64,000 nt of DNA from assembly GCF_000212375.1 (NCBI RefSeq), contig NC_015501.1, positions 1,488,001 to 1,552,000 on the forward strand, given 5' to 3'. The notes beneath the pieces were generated by a model that was given only the letters and a program-made list of their open reading frames with translations, ran no database searches and had not been told where the DNA came from. Source of the stretch: Porphyromonas asaccharolytica DSM 20707 (lineage in GTDB: Bacteria; Bacteroidota; Bacteroidia; Bacteroidales; Porphyromonadaceae). The translations under genes and the position numbers were made by a program. Below, piece after piece: positions 27,334 to 36,372 of this stretch; the stretch's first letter is position 1, and the number at the start of each line of letters is the position of its first letter.

Positions 27334-28800
27334 ATGCCAATACCCTTTGACCCTTATGCCGACTACAGCTCGTACCTGCGCCATCCCGTCTTTGCGCTGG
27401 TGGGGCGTGTGGCTGATACGCTCGATCTAGAGACCTATGTGGTCGGTGGATGGGTACGTGACCTTTTCTTGCAGCGTCCTAGCGATGATATAGATATAGT
27501 CTGCGTTGGTAGTGGAATAGCCTTAGCTAAAGCGGTGGCTCGGGAGATAGGACCGAAGTGCCAGGTGCATCTCTTTGCGAACTTTGGTACGGCGCAACTG
27601 CGCTACAAAGGCGTAGAGGTGGAGTTCGTCGGAGCTCGTCGTGAGAGCTATCAGCGAGATAGTCGCAAGCCGATCGTCGAGGATGGTACGCTCGAAGATG
27701 ATCAGGAGCGACGAGACTTCACCATCAATGCGATGGCTATCTCGCTCAACGAACGTACCTATGGCGAGCTGGTAGACCCCTTCTACGGACTGGAGGATCT
27801 GCAAGACTATATGATCCGTACTCCGGTCGATCCACAGGTTACCTTCGATGATGATCCGCTTCGGATGATGCGTGCGGTGCGCTTTGCCTCGCAGTTAGGC
27901 TTCTTTATCGATGATGCTGTCTTTGACGCTATTGTGAAGCTCCGAGAGCGCATCAAGATAGTCTCTGCGGAGCGTATCATTGTGGAGCTAAACAAGATCA
28001 TGCTCTCACCTCGTCCTAGTGTGGGGCTATCCCTGATGGAGCAGACGGGACTACTCGAGCTGATTCTGCCAGAGGTTCAATTACTGCGTGGTACCGAGAC
28101 GGTCGTTGGGGTGGGGCATAAGGATAATCTAGCGCACACCTATCAGGTGGTCGACCAGTTGGCCGCAAAGAGTGACAACCTCTACCTCCGCTGGGCGGCT
28201 CTGCTGCACGACATTGCGAAGCCTAAGACGAAGCGCTGGGATGCGCAGCAGGGGTGGACCTTTCACAACCATAATTATATAGGAGCTAAGATGGTGCCGC
28301 GCATGTTTCGCCGCCTCAAGCTCCCGCTGGATAGCCACATGCAGTATGTTGCTAAGCTCGTAGACCTACACATGCGTCCCTCTTCGCTCGTTGATGAGGG
28401 AGTGACCGACTCGGCTATACGCCGTCTACTTTTTGATGCAGGCGATGATATAGAGGACTTGATGACGCTGGTGGAGAGCGATGTGACGAGCAAGAACCCC
28501 AAGCGCGTACAGCAGGTCCTAGACAACTATCAGTTGATACGACGCAAGCTCCAAGAGGTGGAGGAGAAGGATCGCATTCGCAACTTCGCTCCTCCGATCG
28601 ATGGTGACGAGATCATGCGTCTCTTTGGTCTCCCGCCCTCGCAGATCGTGGGGACACTCAAGGAGCGGATCAAGAATGCGATCCTCGACGGTGAGATCCC
28701 CAACGAATATGAGCCAGCTCGTGAGCTACTACTCAAGGAGGCTGCAGAGCGTGGACTCAAGCTACAAGAGGGTGAGCCCGTACAACCGACTAATGAATGA
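27334..28800 (+). CDS. cca: CCA tRNA nucleotidyltransferase / poly(A) polymerase family, HD domain
   Basis: 488 residues. Nucleotidyltransferase core: VGGWVRDLFL with DIDIV (two metal-binding Asp) near residues 36-56 and RRDFTINAMAI near 129-139. The tRNA-binding neck domain follows, then an HD domain (RWAALLHDIAKPKTKRW, with HNHNYIGA after it) and a C-terminal helical tail. It adds or repairs the 3' CCA of tRNAs. No separate poly(A) polymerase was seen in the window. A gene for a 211-residue unknown protein follows 15 nt later. Confidence 0.93.
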   Translation: MPIPFDPYADYSSYLRHPVFALVGRVADTLDLETYVVGGWVRDLFLQRPSDDIDIVCVGSGIALAKAVAREIGPKCQVHLFANFGTAQLRYKGVEVEFVGARRESYQRDSRKPIVEDGTLEDDQERRDFTINAMAISLNERTYGELVDPFYGLEDLQDYMIRTPVDPQVTFDDDPLRMMRAVRFASQLGFFIDDAVFDAIVKLRERIKIVSAERIIVELNKIMLSPRPSVGLSLMEQTGLLELILPEVQLLRGTETVVGVGHKDNLAHTYQVVDQLAAKSDNLYLRWAALLHDIAKPKTKRWDAQQGWTFHNHNYIGAKMVPRMFRRLKLPLDSHMQYVAKLVDLHMRPSSLVDEGVTDSAIRRLLFDAGDDIEDLMTLVESDVTSKNPKRVQQVLDNYQLIRRKLQEVEEKDRIRNFAPPIDGDEIMRLFGLPPSQIVGTLKERIKNAILDGEIPNEYEPARELLLKEAAERGLKLQEGEPVQPTNE

Positions 28801-28815
28801 CAGACAGATAAAACT

Positions 28816-29451
28816 ATGACAGATCAGACGAAGATAACGGAAGAGCTAGCTGAGCCACATCACTTTGGCTCACATAATATCTATATGCCCACGGCTCCCG
28901 TGGGGCACTTTCTCCCTTATTACCCTTGGCGCACGCTCTACGAGCAGCTTCCCTTCGAGGGAGTCTATCCTCAACTTCTCTATACAAATAGTCTAGCGGA
29001 CGCCCTCTTTGAGGTACTCTCACGACGCCTTGCTAAGCTAGTGGCGGACGAGGACTTTCACATGGAGGTGTCTCTGCAGTACCCTATGGGCATACCCGTA
29101 GAGGAGGTGCGTGAGGGCTATCTGACGCTCATCGTGACAGATCCTAGCTTGGATCAAAGGCTCGAAGGCTTACCCATTGAGGTGCCAAAAGAGCTGTGGC
29201 TCGATATGCTCGCTATGAGCTTGATACAGTATATCCTGCGGACGGAGATAGCTCCTGATGAACAGGTCGAGGTCGCTCTAGTGGAGATGCCACATGACGC
29301 TGCCGAGGAGGAGAGCGAAGAGGTATGTCCTCTCTGGGTCAAGCAGTGGGAGCAGACGCAAGAGATGATCCGCAAGAGCGATGGCGCTGACCGCTATCGC
29401 TACGGCTTTAGCCTAACCTTAGTGGGGCACACCTCCAGTGACGTCGAGTAG
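28816..29451 (+). CDS. Unrecognised protein, cotranscribed with cca
   Basis: 211 residues, acidic, no signal peptide or membrane segment. I do not recognise the family. It opens with MTDQTKITEELAEPHHFGSHN, has a Tyr/Pro-rich stretch (FLPYYPWRTLYEQLPFEGVYP) and an acidic segment AAEEESEEVCPLW near residues 161-173. Codon use is like its neighbours. Its last codons and stop form the left copy of the direct repeat that brackets the inserted AlbA_2 gene, so this 3' end was probably the insertion target. Confidence 0.8.
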   Translation: MTDQTKITEELAEPHHFGSHNIYMPTAPVGHFLPYYPWRTLYEQLPFEGVYPQLLYTNSLADALFEVLSRRLAKLVADEDFHMEVSLQYPMGIPVEEVREGYLTLIVTDPSLDQRLEGLPIEVPKELWLDMLAMSLIQYILRTEIAPDEQVEVALVEMPHDAAEEESEEVCPLWVKQWEQTQEMIRKSDGADRYRYGFSLTLVGHTSSDVE

Positions 29452-29459
29452 CGTGCTTT
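29435..29459 (+). repeat. Left direct repeat of the AlbA_2 insertion
   Basis: Contains ACGTCGAGTAGCGTGCTTT (29441-29459), identical to 31407-31425. Extended to 25 bp (CCAG plus two unlike bases), 23 positions match. It overlaps the last codons and stop of the preceding gene. Confidence 0.85.
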
Positions 29460-29517
29460 GCTGATCATCCTAGTCCTGCGATGGTCACATATTATTAGTG
29501 GCGTGTAAGAGTCTGTT

Positions 29518-31368
29518 ATGAACAAGTCTGACATTGAGTCTTTGCTGGAAGTCGGAGAGCGCATCTCTCTAGAGTGTAAGAGATCTGAGAAAGGTCTTCC
29601 GAAGTCTTTTTGGGAGACATATTCTTCGTTTGCAAATACTATTGGGGGCATAGTGCTTTTAGGAGTTAAGGAGGACGTAACGGTATCAGATAGAAGAGAA
29701 AGATTTGAAGTCGTAGGAGTTCAAGGCGTCTCAAAGATTAGGAAAGAACTCTTTGATACGTTGAACAGTGATAAGGTGAGTCGAAATATACTCACCGACG
29801 AGGAGGTCGTGGAAGTCCCGTTTGATGACAAGGTTGTATTATGTATCACCATCCCTCAAGCTGACTATAGGCAACGCCCTATTTATATAAACGGGAACCC
29901 ATTGAAAGGTACCTTTAAGAGGAACTACGAGGGAGACTATCACTGCGCAGAGGACGAAATCCGAGCGATGATACGAGACTCAAATGAGCAGGGTAACGAT
30001 GGCCTTTTAGTCGAAAACTACGGAATGGACGATATAGATGCTCCCACTCTAGCGTCTTATAGAAATAGATTTGCTCTTCAAAACCCCGACCATGTGTGGA
30101 ATGGCTATGATGATAGAACCTTCTTGCTCAACATAGGTGGATATACCATAGATAGAGCTACATCTCAAGAGGGGCTGACTCTGGCGGGTCTCCTTATGTT
30201 TGGCACAGGGCTCTCTATCCGGGATCGGCTTGATAATATCCGTATGGATTATATTGATCGAACAGGCTTGGAGCAAGGTAGTCGCTGGAGTGATCGACTT
30301 ACGTATGACGGGCGCTGGGAGAACAACCTGTACAACTTCTTCATGCTGGTGATGTCTAAGCTGTTTGATGGTATCAAGCGCCCATTTAAATTGTCTGGTG
30401 TAGTAAGAGTAGATGACTCTCCCGTCCATAAGCTCATTCGAGAGGCTCTAACCAATATGATAATCCATGCAGACTATATGGATGTTGGAGTTCTGAAAGT
30501 CGAGAGAAACAATGATTGTCTAGTCTTCTCTAATCCAGGCTCGCTCAAGATACCGATAGAAGAGATTTATAGAGGGGGCAATTCGCGAGCACGTAATCCT
30601 AAGATTCAAACGATGCTACGCATGATAGGTATGGGGGAGAACATAGGATCAGGATTTCCGACAATGATAGAGGCGTGCAAAAAAGAGAATTGGTATAAAC
30701 CCATTCTTATAGAGCACTCAGACATGAGGTCGGTTGACTTGACAGTTTCGATGGTTTCTCTCATATCGCCAGTGATAGAAAAGAAGTTGGTCAGCATATA
30801 TGGAGAGCTGTATAACACGCTTCCTAAGAAAGAACAGTTTGTACTCGCATCTGCGCTGTCTGAGGGTAGTGTAACGAACTATATTGTCCAGTTGCAATTG
30901 GATATGAATCCACTAGATGCAGGCAAGCTACTCTATGCGATGGTGAATAAGCGCCTGCTCATCTCATCGGGCAAGGCTAGGTGGACAACTTACTCTATCA
31001 ATACTCGCTACGTAGAGGAGACAGAGTCCAGGAGTAAAAGTCAAGGAGTAACCACAAAGTCAAGGAGTAAAAGTCAAGGAGTAGAAGTCAAGGACTACCT
31101 TGATGCCGTATGGTATGGAGCGGACGGCTCTGAGATAGAGATGTCGGCATGGAGTGGTCGTACGAAGAAGATTGCTCTGCAGATACTAGAGTTTTGCGAA
31201 ACGCCTAGGACGCTTATAGAAATATCTACAATGCTTGGCTTCAGAGATAGGTATCGCATGAAGAGAGTCTATATAGACCCACTATTGGGGTGTGCTCTGT
31301 CTATGTCTTCAACTGAAAAGAATGACCCTATGCAGAAGTATAGAACGATAGCTCATCGAAAACCTTAG
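29518..31368 (+). CDS. AlbA_2 / divergent ATPase (RecG C-terminal-like) protein, accessory
   Basis: 616 residues. N-terminal AlbA_2 (Schlafen-type) domain: LLEVGERISLECKRSEKGLPKSFWETYSSFANTIGGIVLLGVKED. A GHKL-type ATP-binding domain follows near 300-390: HKLIREALTNMIIHADY, LVFSNPGSL, GGNSRARNPKIQTMLRMIGMGENIGSGFP. Winged-helix-like C-terminal parts are joined by a linker of repeated SRSKSQGV (about residues 502-522) coded by five near-copies of GTCAAGGAGTA. Members are often called transcriptional regulators or RecG-like helicases, but true helicase motifs are absent. Codons are clearly A/T-richer than flanking genes. Together with the bracketing 25-bp direct repeats this marks it as acquired. 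Role unknown; regulation or phage defence are possible. Confidence 0.88.
   Translation: MNKSDIESLLEVGERISLECKRSEKGLPKSFWETYSSFANTIGGIVLLGVKEDVTVSDRRERFEVVGVQGVSKIRKELFDTLNSDKVSRNILTDEEVVEVPFDDKVVLCITIPQADYRQRPIYINGNPLKGTFKRNYEGDYHCAEDEIRAMIRDSNEQGNDGLLVENYGMDDIDAPTLASYRNRFALQNPDHVWNGYDDRTFLLNIGGYTIDRATSQEGLTLAGLLMFGTGLSIRDRLDNIRMDYIDRTGLEQGSRWSDRLTYDGRWENNLYNFFMLVMSKLFDGIKRPFKLSGVVRVDDSPVHKLIREALTNMIIHADYMDVGVLKVERNNDCLVFSNPGSLKIPIEEIYRGGNSRARNPKIQTMLRMIGMGENIGSGFPTMIEACKKENWYKPILIEHSDMRSVDLTVSMVSLISPVIEKKLVSIYGELYNTLPKKEQFVLASALSEGSVTNYIVQLQLDMNPLDAGKLLYAMVNKRLLISSGKARWTTYSINTRYVEETESRSKSQGVTTKSRSKSQGVEVKDYLDAVWYGADGSEIEMSAWSGRTKKIALQILEFCETPRTLIEISTMLGFRDRYRMKRVYIDPLLGCALSMSSTEKNDPMQKYRTIAHRKP
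31024..31092 (+). repeat. 15-nt-type tandem repeat within the AlbA_2 gene
   Basis: Near-copies of AGTCAAGGAGTAAA, in frame, coding SRSKSQGV twice plus partial units. Copy number could change without breaking the frame. Confidence 0.7.
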
Positions 31369-31400
31369 TTGCTCATCTCGCTCCTATAGAGTAGAAATGC

Positions 31401-31425
31401 CCAGCAACGTCGAGTAGCGTGCTTT
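31401..31425 (+). repeat. Right direct repeat of the AlbA_2 insertion
   Basis: Second copy of ACGTCGAGTAGCGTGCTTT (31407-31425). Beyond it the sequence continues straight into the glnS promoter, as expected for the original junction. Confidence 0.85.
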
Positions 31426-31432
31426 TTTTATC

Positions 31433-31440
31433 TACCTTTG
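31433..31440 (+). promoter_or_regulatory. -7 element upstream of glnS
   Basis: TACCTTTG, 66 nt before the glnS ATG and 7 nt after the right direct repeat. Confidence 0.5.
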
Positions 31441-31506
31441 TACTCAAATAGATAACCGAGGGAGACTGCCTCACGGCGCAAGGGTCTCCGATAAGATATA
31501 GATGCA

Positions 31507-33204
31507 ATGAACAAGACTCCACTAGAGGATGCTGCATGCAATGGCGCAGAAAGCACGGGACTAAACTTTATAGAGCAGGTTGTCGTAGCGGACATCCAGA
31601 GCGGTAAGTATGATGGACGTGTGCAGACACGCTTCCCTCCAGAGCCTAATGGCTATCTACACATAGGTCACGCCAAGGCTATCTGCATTGACTTTGGCAT
31701 CGCACAGAAGTATGGAGGCGTGTGCAATCTACGCTTTGATGATACCAATCCGATCAAAGAGGATGTGGAGTACGTAGACGCTATCCGTGAGGACATACAC
31801 TGGCTCGGCTTCGAGTGGGGTAAGGAGTGCTACGCTTCGGACTACTTCCCTCAGCTTTACGCCTTTGCTGAGCGTCTTATCATGACGGGACATGCATATG
31901 TCGACGAGCAGAGCGCTGAGGAGATTGCCCAGCAGAAGGGGACGCCCACGACCCCTGGTATCAATAGCCCTTATCGTGATCGTCCTGCTGAGGAGAGCTT
32001 GGATCTCTTCCATCGTATGAATGCGGGCGAATTCCCCGAGGGCGCTATGACGCTCCGGGCTAAGATCGATATGGCTTCGGACGACATGCACTTCCGCGAC
32101 CCGATCATCTACCGCATCATCAAGCGTCCGCATCACCGCACCGGTACAGAGTGGCAGGTCTATCCTATGTACGACTTCGCGCATGGACAGAGCGACTACT
32201 TCGAGGGGGTGACTCACTCGATCTGTACCTTGGAGTTCGTACCGCATCGTCCGCTCTACAACTACCTTGTGGAGCTCTTGATGCCCGAGGGCACCACTTA
32301 CAGACCGTATCAGTTTGAGTTCAATCGCCTCAACCTCACCTACACGATGATGAGCAAGCGTAAGCTCCTCAGTCTCGTGCAGCAGGGGCTAGTCACTGGC
32401 TGGGACGACCCGCGTATGCCGACCCTCTGTGGTCTGCGTCGTAGAGGCTACACGCCGCAGTCGATCCGTGACTTCGTCAGTATGATCGGCTACACCCGCT
32501 ATGAGGGTACGATAGATCTCTCGCTCCTAGAGCATGCTGTGCGCAATGACCTGAACAAGCACGCAGCACGTGTCTCGGCTGTCCTAGATCCTGTCAAGCT
32601 CATCCTGACCAATCTCCCCGAGGGTCACGACGAAGAGCTAGAGATGGTCAATAACCCGGAAGATCTATCGGAGGGTACGCATATTCAGCACCTTACGCGT
32701 GAGCTATGGATCGATCGGAGCGACTTTATGGAGGAGGCTTCGAAGAAGTATTACCGCCTGAGCCCTGGTGGCAGAGATGTGCGCCTACGTGGTGGCTACA
32801 TCATCAAGTGTACTGGTTGCGAAAAGGATGCCGAGGGCAACGTGACTGCCGTCCTTGCCGAAGTCTACCTCGACAGCAAGACAGGCATGGAGGGTAGCAA
32901 TCGCAAGGTCAAGGCTACCATACACTGGGTCTCTACGGCATATGCGCTAGATGCTGAGGTACGTCTCTATGACCGGCTCTTCCTAGAGGAGGACCCCTCA
33001 GGTGTACCTGCCGAGGAGCTCAAGGATCACCTCAATCCCGACTCGCTCATCGTGCAGCACGCCTTTGTCGAGGAGTGCCTACGAGACGCTCAGGTGGGAG
33101 ATCACTTGCAGTTCCAGAGAGTCGGCTACTTTACGGTCGATCCTGATAGCTGTCCTGATGCACTAGTCTTCAACCGAACCGTATCGCTCAAGGATCGTCG
33201 CTAG
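31507..33204 (+). CDS. glnS: Glutamine-tRNA ligase
   Basis: 565-residue class I aminoacyl-tRNA synthetase charging tRNA-Gln directly. Signatures: PPEPNGYLHIGHAKAI with the HIGH motif, RFDDTNPIKEDVEYVDAI, and MMSKRKLL as the KMSKS-type loop. The two C-terminal anticodon-binding barrels end in FNRTVSLKD. Length is normal for bacterial GlnRS. The direct glutamine route is one of two Bacteroidota options. dedA follows 20 nt later. Confidence 0.96.
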   Translation: MNKTPLEDAACNGAESTGLNFIEQVVVADIQSGKYDGRVQTRFPPEPNGYLHIGHAKAICIDFGIAQKYGGVCNLRFDDTNPIKEDVEYVDAIREDIHWLGFEWGKECYASDYFPQLYAFAERLIMTGHAYVDEQSAEEIAQQKGTPTTPGINSPYRDRPAEESLDLFHRMNAGEFPEGAMTLRAKIDMASDDMHFRDPIIYRIIKRPHHRTGTEWQVYPMYDFAHGQSDYFEGVTHSICTLEFVPHRPLYNYLVELLMPEGTTYRPYQFEFNRLNLTYTMMSKRKLLSLVQQGLVTGWDDPRMPTLCGLRRRGYTPQSIRDFVSMIGYTRYEGTIDLSLLEHAVRNDLNKHAARVSAVLDPVKLILTNLPEGHDEELEMVNNPEDLSEGTHIQHLTRELWIDRSDFMEEASKKYYRLSPGGRDVRLRGGYIIKCTGCEKDAEGNVTAVLAEVYLDSKTGMEGSNRKVKATIHWVSTAYALDAEVRLYDRLFLEEDPSGVPAEELKDHLNPDSLIVQHAFVEECLRDAQVGDHLQFQRVGYFTVDPDSCPDALVFNRTVSLKDRR

Positions 33205-33224
33205 AGAGGAGACTGTAAGACGCT

Positions 33225-33884
33225 ATGCTGGAGCAACTGACACTTTGGTTCTTCGAACACCTGAACTACTGGACGGTCTTCCTCTTGATGGCCATCGAGA
33301 GTTCGTTTATCCCCTTTCCTAGTGAGGTGGTCGTGCCACCCGCAGCCTTCCTAGCCGCCACGGATGGGCAGATGAGCATCGTGGGTGTGCTCTTCTTTGC
33401 CACTTGTGGAGCGATCGTGGGGGCGCTCATCAACTATTACTTAGCTATGTGGCTGGGGCGTCCTATCGTCTACCGTTTTGCCGGCAGTAAGGTAGGGCAT
33501 ATGCTCCTGCTGAGTCCCGAGAAGCTCGATCGTGCCAACGACTACTTCGTTCGCAAGGGAGCTGTCTCCACTTTCGTAGGTCGTCTGGTGCCTGGCATCC
33601 GTCAGCTCATCTCTATTCCCGCTGGTTTAGCCCGTATGCCGCTAGGTGCTTTTGTGGGTTATACAGCTCTGGGGGCTGGTGTGTGGAATGGTATCCTCAC
33701 GCTCATCGGCGTGCTCCTCTCACGTGTCCCAGGCATCGAAACTAAGGAGCAGGTGGTCGCTAAGGCGAGCGAGTACAGCCACATCATCGGCTACTCCATA
33801 CTAGCCATCGTGGTTCTGTTGCTGACGATCTACATCGTCAAGCAGGTCCAGCGTAAGCGTCGCCGCAATCTGATCATAGACTAA
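33225..33884 (+). CDS. DedA family membrane protein
   Basis: 219 residues with the DedA pattern: SSFIPFPSEVVVPPAAFLA near the N terminus (re-entrant loop and Glu), GAIVGALINYYLAMWLGRP, then FVGRLVPGIRQLISIPAGLARMP, the conserved F/GRxxPGxR motif. Last hydrophobic segment (IIGYSILAIVVLLLTIYIV) ends in a basic tail. Members flip undecaprenyl phosphate or other phospholipids across the inner membrane. Confidence 0.92.
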   Translation: MLEQLTLWFFEHLNYWTVFLLMAIESSFIPFPSEVVVPPAAFLAATDGQMSIVGVLFFATCGAIVGALINYYLAMWLGRPIVYRFAGSKVGHMLLLSPEKLDRANDYFVRKGAVSTFVGRLVPGIRQLISIPAGLARMPLGAFVGYTALGAGVWNGILTLIGVLLSRVPGIETKEQVVAKASEYSHIIGYSILAIVVLLLTIYIVKQVQRKRRRNLIID

Positions 33885-33909
33885 AAGCTCTTAATCATCT
33901 CATTTTAGG

Positions 33910-33917
33910 TACCTTTG
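33910..33917 (+). promoter_or_regulatory. -7 element upstream of the epimerase/TDH gene
   Basis: TACCTTTG, 32 nt before the ATG at 33949. Confidence 0.5.
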
Positions 33918-33948
33918 CACAGCAAAACAAGCTCAACTATATAAAGAC

Positions 33949-34905
33949 ATGAAGAATATATTGATCATTGGCTCGACCGGTCAGATAGGTTCCGAGCTGA
34001 CAATGAAACTACGTCGTGAGTACCAGAATGGTTCAGTCGTAGCCGGTTACATCGCTGCAATGCCTCCCAAGGGCGAGCTCCTCGAGAGTGGTCCCGCAGA
34101 GCTTGCCGACATCACCGACTCAGCTCAGCTAGCAGCCATCGTCGACAAGTACAAGATCGATACCATCTATAACCTAGCAGCTCTCCTGAGCGCTACGGCA
34201 GAGGCCAAGCCTCAGCTTGCATGGCACATCGGACTAGGTGGACTCTTTAACGTCCTAGAGATAGCTCGTGAGAAGGGTTGTGCCGTCTTTACTCCCAGCT
34301 CTATCGGAGCCTTTGGCAATGAGACTCCTAAGGACAAGACCCCTCAGGACACGATACAGCGTCCTAAGACTATGTACGGTGTGACCAAGGTAGCTGGTGA
34401 GCTACTCAGCGACTACTACCACAAGCGCTTCGGTGTAGACACCCGCTCGGTACGCTTCCCAGGGCTTATCTCCAATGTGACGCTACCTGGCGGTGGTACT
34501 ACGGACTATGCCGTAGAGATCTACTACGCAGCTGTCAAGGAGGGCAAGTTCGTCTGCCCCATCAAGGAGGGTACCTATATGGATATGATGTATATGCCAG
34601 ACGCACTGCACGCTATGGTGCAGCTCATGGAGGCCGATCCTACGAGACTGGTACATCGCAACTCCTTCAACATTGCCTCGATGAGCTTCGAGCCTAGCCA
34701 GATCGCAGCCGCTGTCAAGCGCATCATCCCCGACTTCGAGATGACCTACGACGTCGATCCACTGCGCCAGGCTATCGCTGAGTCGTGGCCTAACTCGCTC
34801 GACGACAGTTGCGCTCGCCGTGAGTGGGACTGGCAGCCACACTACGACCTCGACACCATGAGTCAGGATATGATCCAGGTGCTACGTGCTCGCTACGGCA
34901 AGTAA
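33949..34905 (+). CDS. NAD-dependent epimerase-type L-threonine 3-dehydrogenase
   Basis: 318-residue extended short-chain dehydrogenase. NAD loop IIGSTGQIGSEL at residues 5-16; IYNLAALLSATAEAKP; FTPSSIGAFGNETPKDKTPQD; active-site Tyr and Lys in TMYGVTKVAGEL. The insert PGGGTTDYAVEIYYAAV and the C-terminal PLRQAIAESWPNSLDDSCARREWDW are features of the SDR-type threonine dehydrogenases, which oxidise threonine to 2-amino-3-oxobutyrate. Such activity suits an amino-acid fermenter. Own promoter and terminator. Confidence 0.88.
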   Translation: MKNILIIGSTGQIGSELTMKLRREYQNGSVVAGYIAAMPPKGELLESGPAELADITDSAQLAAIVDKYKIDTIYNLAALLSATAEAKPQLAWHIGLGGLFNVLEIAREKGCAVFTPSSIGAFGNETPKDKTPQDTIQRPKTMYGVTKVAGELLSDYYHKRFGVDTRSVRFPGLISNVTLPGGGTTDYAVEIYYAAVKEGKFVCPIKEGTYMDMMYMPDALHAMVQLMEADPTRLVHRNSFNIASMSFEPSQIAAAVKRIIPDFEMTYDVDPLRQAIAESWPNSLDDSCARREWDWQPHYDLDTMSQDMIQVLRARYGK

Positions 34906-34950
34906 CCCCTCCGTACAGATCTCCAGAGACTGATACAGTCTCCTCCATAT

Positions 34951-34992
34951 GCGTCACTCTTGAGTTAGCTCAGGGGTGACGCTTTTTTTTTT
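34951..34992 (+). terminator. Terminator after the threonine dehydrogenase gene
   Basis: GCGTCAC pairs with GTGACGC, with inner GAG/CTC pairing, followed by ten T residues. Confidence 0.88.
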
Positions 34993-35076
34993 GTGCCTCT
35001 AGAGAAGGCTCGGTTAGAGCGAACGCATAGCCGCCTTCTGTGGGGAGGCGGGTGCTTTTGTTAACTTTCCAAAACG

Positions 35077-35224
35077 CTTCCTACCTTGGAAAACTTTTTT
35101 TCCAACGGTGGAAAATAAAATTTCCAAGGTAGGAAAGTTCCTTTTCCAACGGAGGAAAGTTTCAATCCCAAGGGAGGGATTTCTGTTTTCCTCGGTAGGA
35201 AACTCAGTTCCCTAGGGGTGAAAC
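35077..35224. repeat. 22-nt-period palindrome array, locus d, left part
   Basis: Unit starts at 35077, 35099, 35121, 35143, 35165 and 35187, each exactly 22 nt apart. Each unit is a five-base arm, six-base centre and complementary arm: TTTCC-AACGGT-GGAAA, TTTCC-AAGGTA-GGAAA, TTTCC-AACGGA-GGAAA, ATCCC-AAGGGA-GGGAT, TTTCC-TCGGTA-GGAAA. A seventh unit (35207) is cut by the IS3 element at 35225. It is preceded by a leader GTGGGGAGGCGGGTGCTTTT shared with locus e. No gene is present. Confidence 0.9.
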
Positions 35225-35316
35225 TGTCCTCTTCCTGAAAAAAGTACACAGTTGGGAAGGTATTACTGAGACGATACACGGGTTATTTTTGTTAGTCCTG
35301 TGAGTGTACTCATTTG

Positions 35317-36372
35317 TTAGTTTTGCTCCTGCTGGGGTACACGACTTGTGGTCGTTTTTACTGCGGAGGTACACAAAGATAGGTCTTTGTGTGGAGTTAA
35401 GCGGCATGAGCTCGGAGATTTGAGGCTCAGAGCTTTGGGAGAATTGTTCTTAGCTATCTGGTTCTTAGAGGGTTGTGATGTTAGAGGGTTGGGGTAATCT
35501 GGTATGAGCATCTGCATCGGAGTCTTCTTGTTGATGGCTCGATGAGGTCGCGCTGTGTTATAGAGAGCAATCGTTTGAGAGAGGATCTCTCGAACTTGAT
35601 CTATGGGCTTATCCTCGAAGTTGTAGAGCCAGTCGTTCTTGATGATTCCGTTAAGTCGCTCAGCCATAGCGTTGTGAAGGGGGTTGCCGGTCTGGGTGAC
35701 GCTGGTTACGATGCCTAGGCTGGCCTCGTAGTCGGTCATCTGCTTGGAGACATATTGACAGCCTCGGTCGCTATGGAAGATGAGCCCTTTGAGGTCAAAG
35801 CCATGCTTCTGATAGAAGTCAACGGTCTGTCTTAGTGCGTTGTAGGGACCCTCTGTGGAGAGCGTGGGCTGCAGGTCAAAGCCGGTGATGATGCGGCTAT
35901 AAGCGTCCATCGTCAGGGAGAGATATGCGAAGCCCCCTAAACATTTGACGTAGGTTATGTCTGAGACGGTGAGCCGGCAATGGTCGGTGGCTATGTACTT
36001 AGGGGTGGTGTTCAGGTGGTCTTGGAAGCCGTGATTGACCACTCCCTTGGTCGTCTGGGGTGGACGCTTGCGCTTGCGACTTCTTAGTAGCATATCGTTG
36101 GCTCCTAAGACTTTGTACAGCCAGTCTCGACCTACTTGAAAGGTCCCTTTGAAGTATTCGTTGGCACACTGCTGGATGGTGTCTACGCCTGCTTTGGGGA
36201 GCTGACCGCGCACATACTGGCAATAGTGTAGGACGGAAGCTACTTTGACATCTTCGTCTTGCTCGGTGAAGGTGTGCTTGTAGTAGCCTTTGCGGCTGAC
36301 TTCTAACAGCTGACAAAGGTAGGTTATGGAGAGCTTTTGATCTCTCTCTTTGGCGGACTCAAGCTGTCTCAC
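35317..36372 (-). CDS. IS3-family transposase OrfB (DDE integrase)
   Basis: 351 residues from a GTG that overlaps the OrfA stop (GTGA). N-terminal HTH_21-like region (YLCQLLEVSRKGYYKH), then the rve integrase core: VSDITYVKCLGGFAYLSLTMDAYSRIITGFDL (first Asp), FHSDRGCQYVS (second Asp) and AMAERLNGIIKNDW (Glu), that is, the DDE triad. The -1 frame is also open upstream through the A9G slip site in OrfA, so an OrfAB fusion can be made by frameshifting. All catalytic residues are present, so the element is probably active. Confidence 0.94.
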   Translation of the reverse strand: MRQLESAKERDQKLSITYLCQLLEVSRKGYYKHTFTEQDEDVKVASVLHYCQYVRGQLPKAGVDTIQQCANEYFKGTFQVGRDWLYKVLGANDMLLRSRKRKRPPQTTKGVVNHGFQDHLNTTPKYIATDHCRLTVSDITYVKCLGGFAYLSLTMDAYSRIITGFDLQPTLSTEGPYNALRQTVDFYQKHGFDLKGLIFHSDRGCQYVSKQMTDYEASLGIVTSVTQTGNPLHNAMAERLNGIIKNDWLYNFEDKPIDQVREILSQTIALYNTARPHRAINKKTPMQMLIPDYPNPLTSQPSKNQIAKNNSPKALSLKSPSSCRLTPHKDLSLCTSAVKTTTSRVPQQEQN

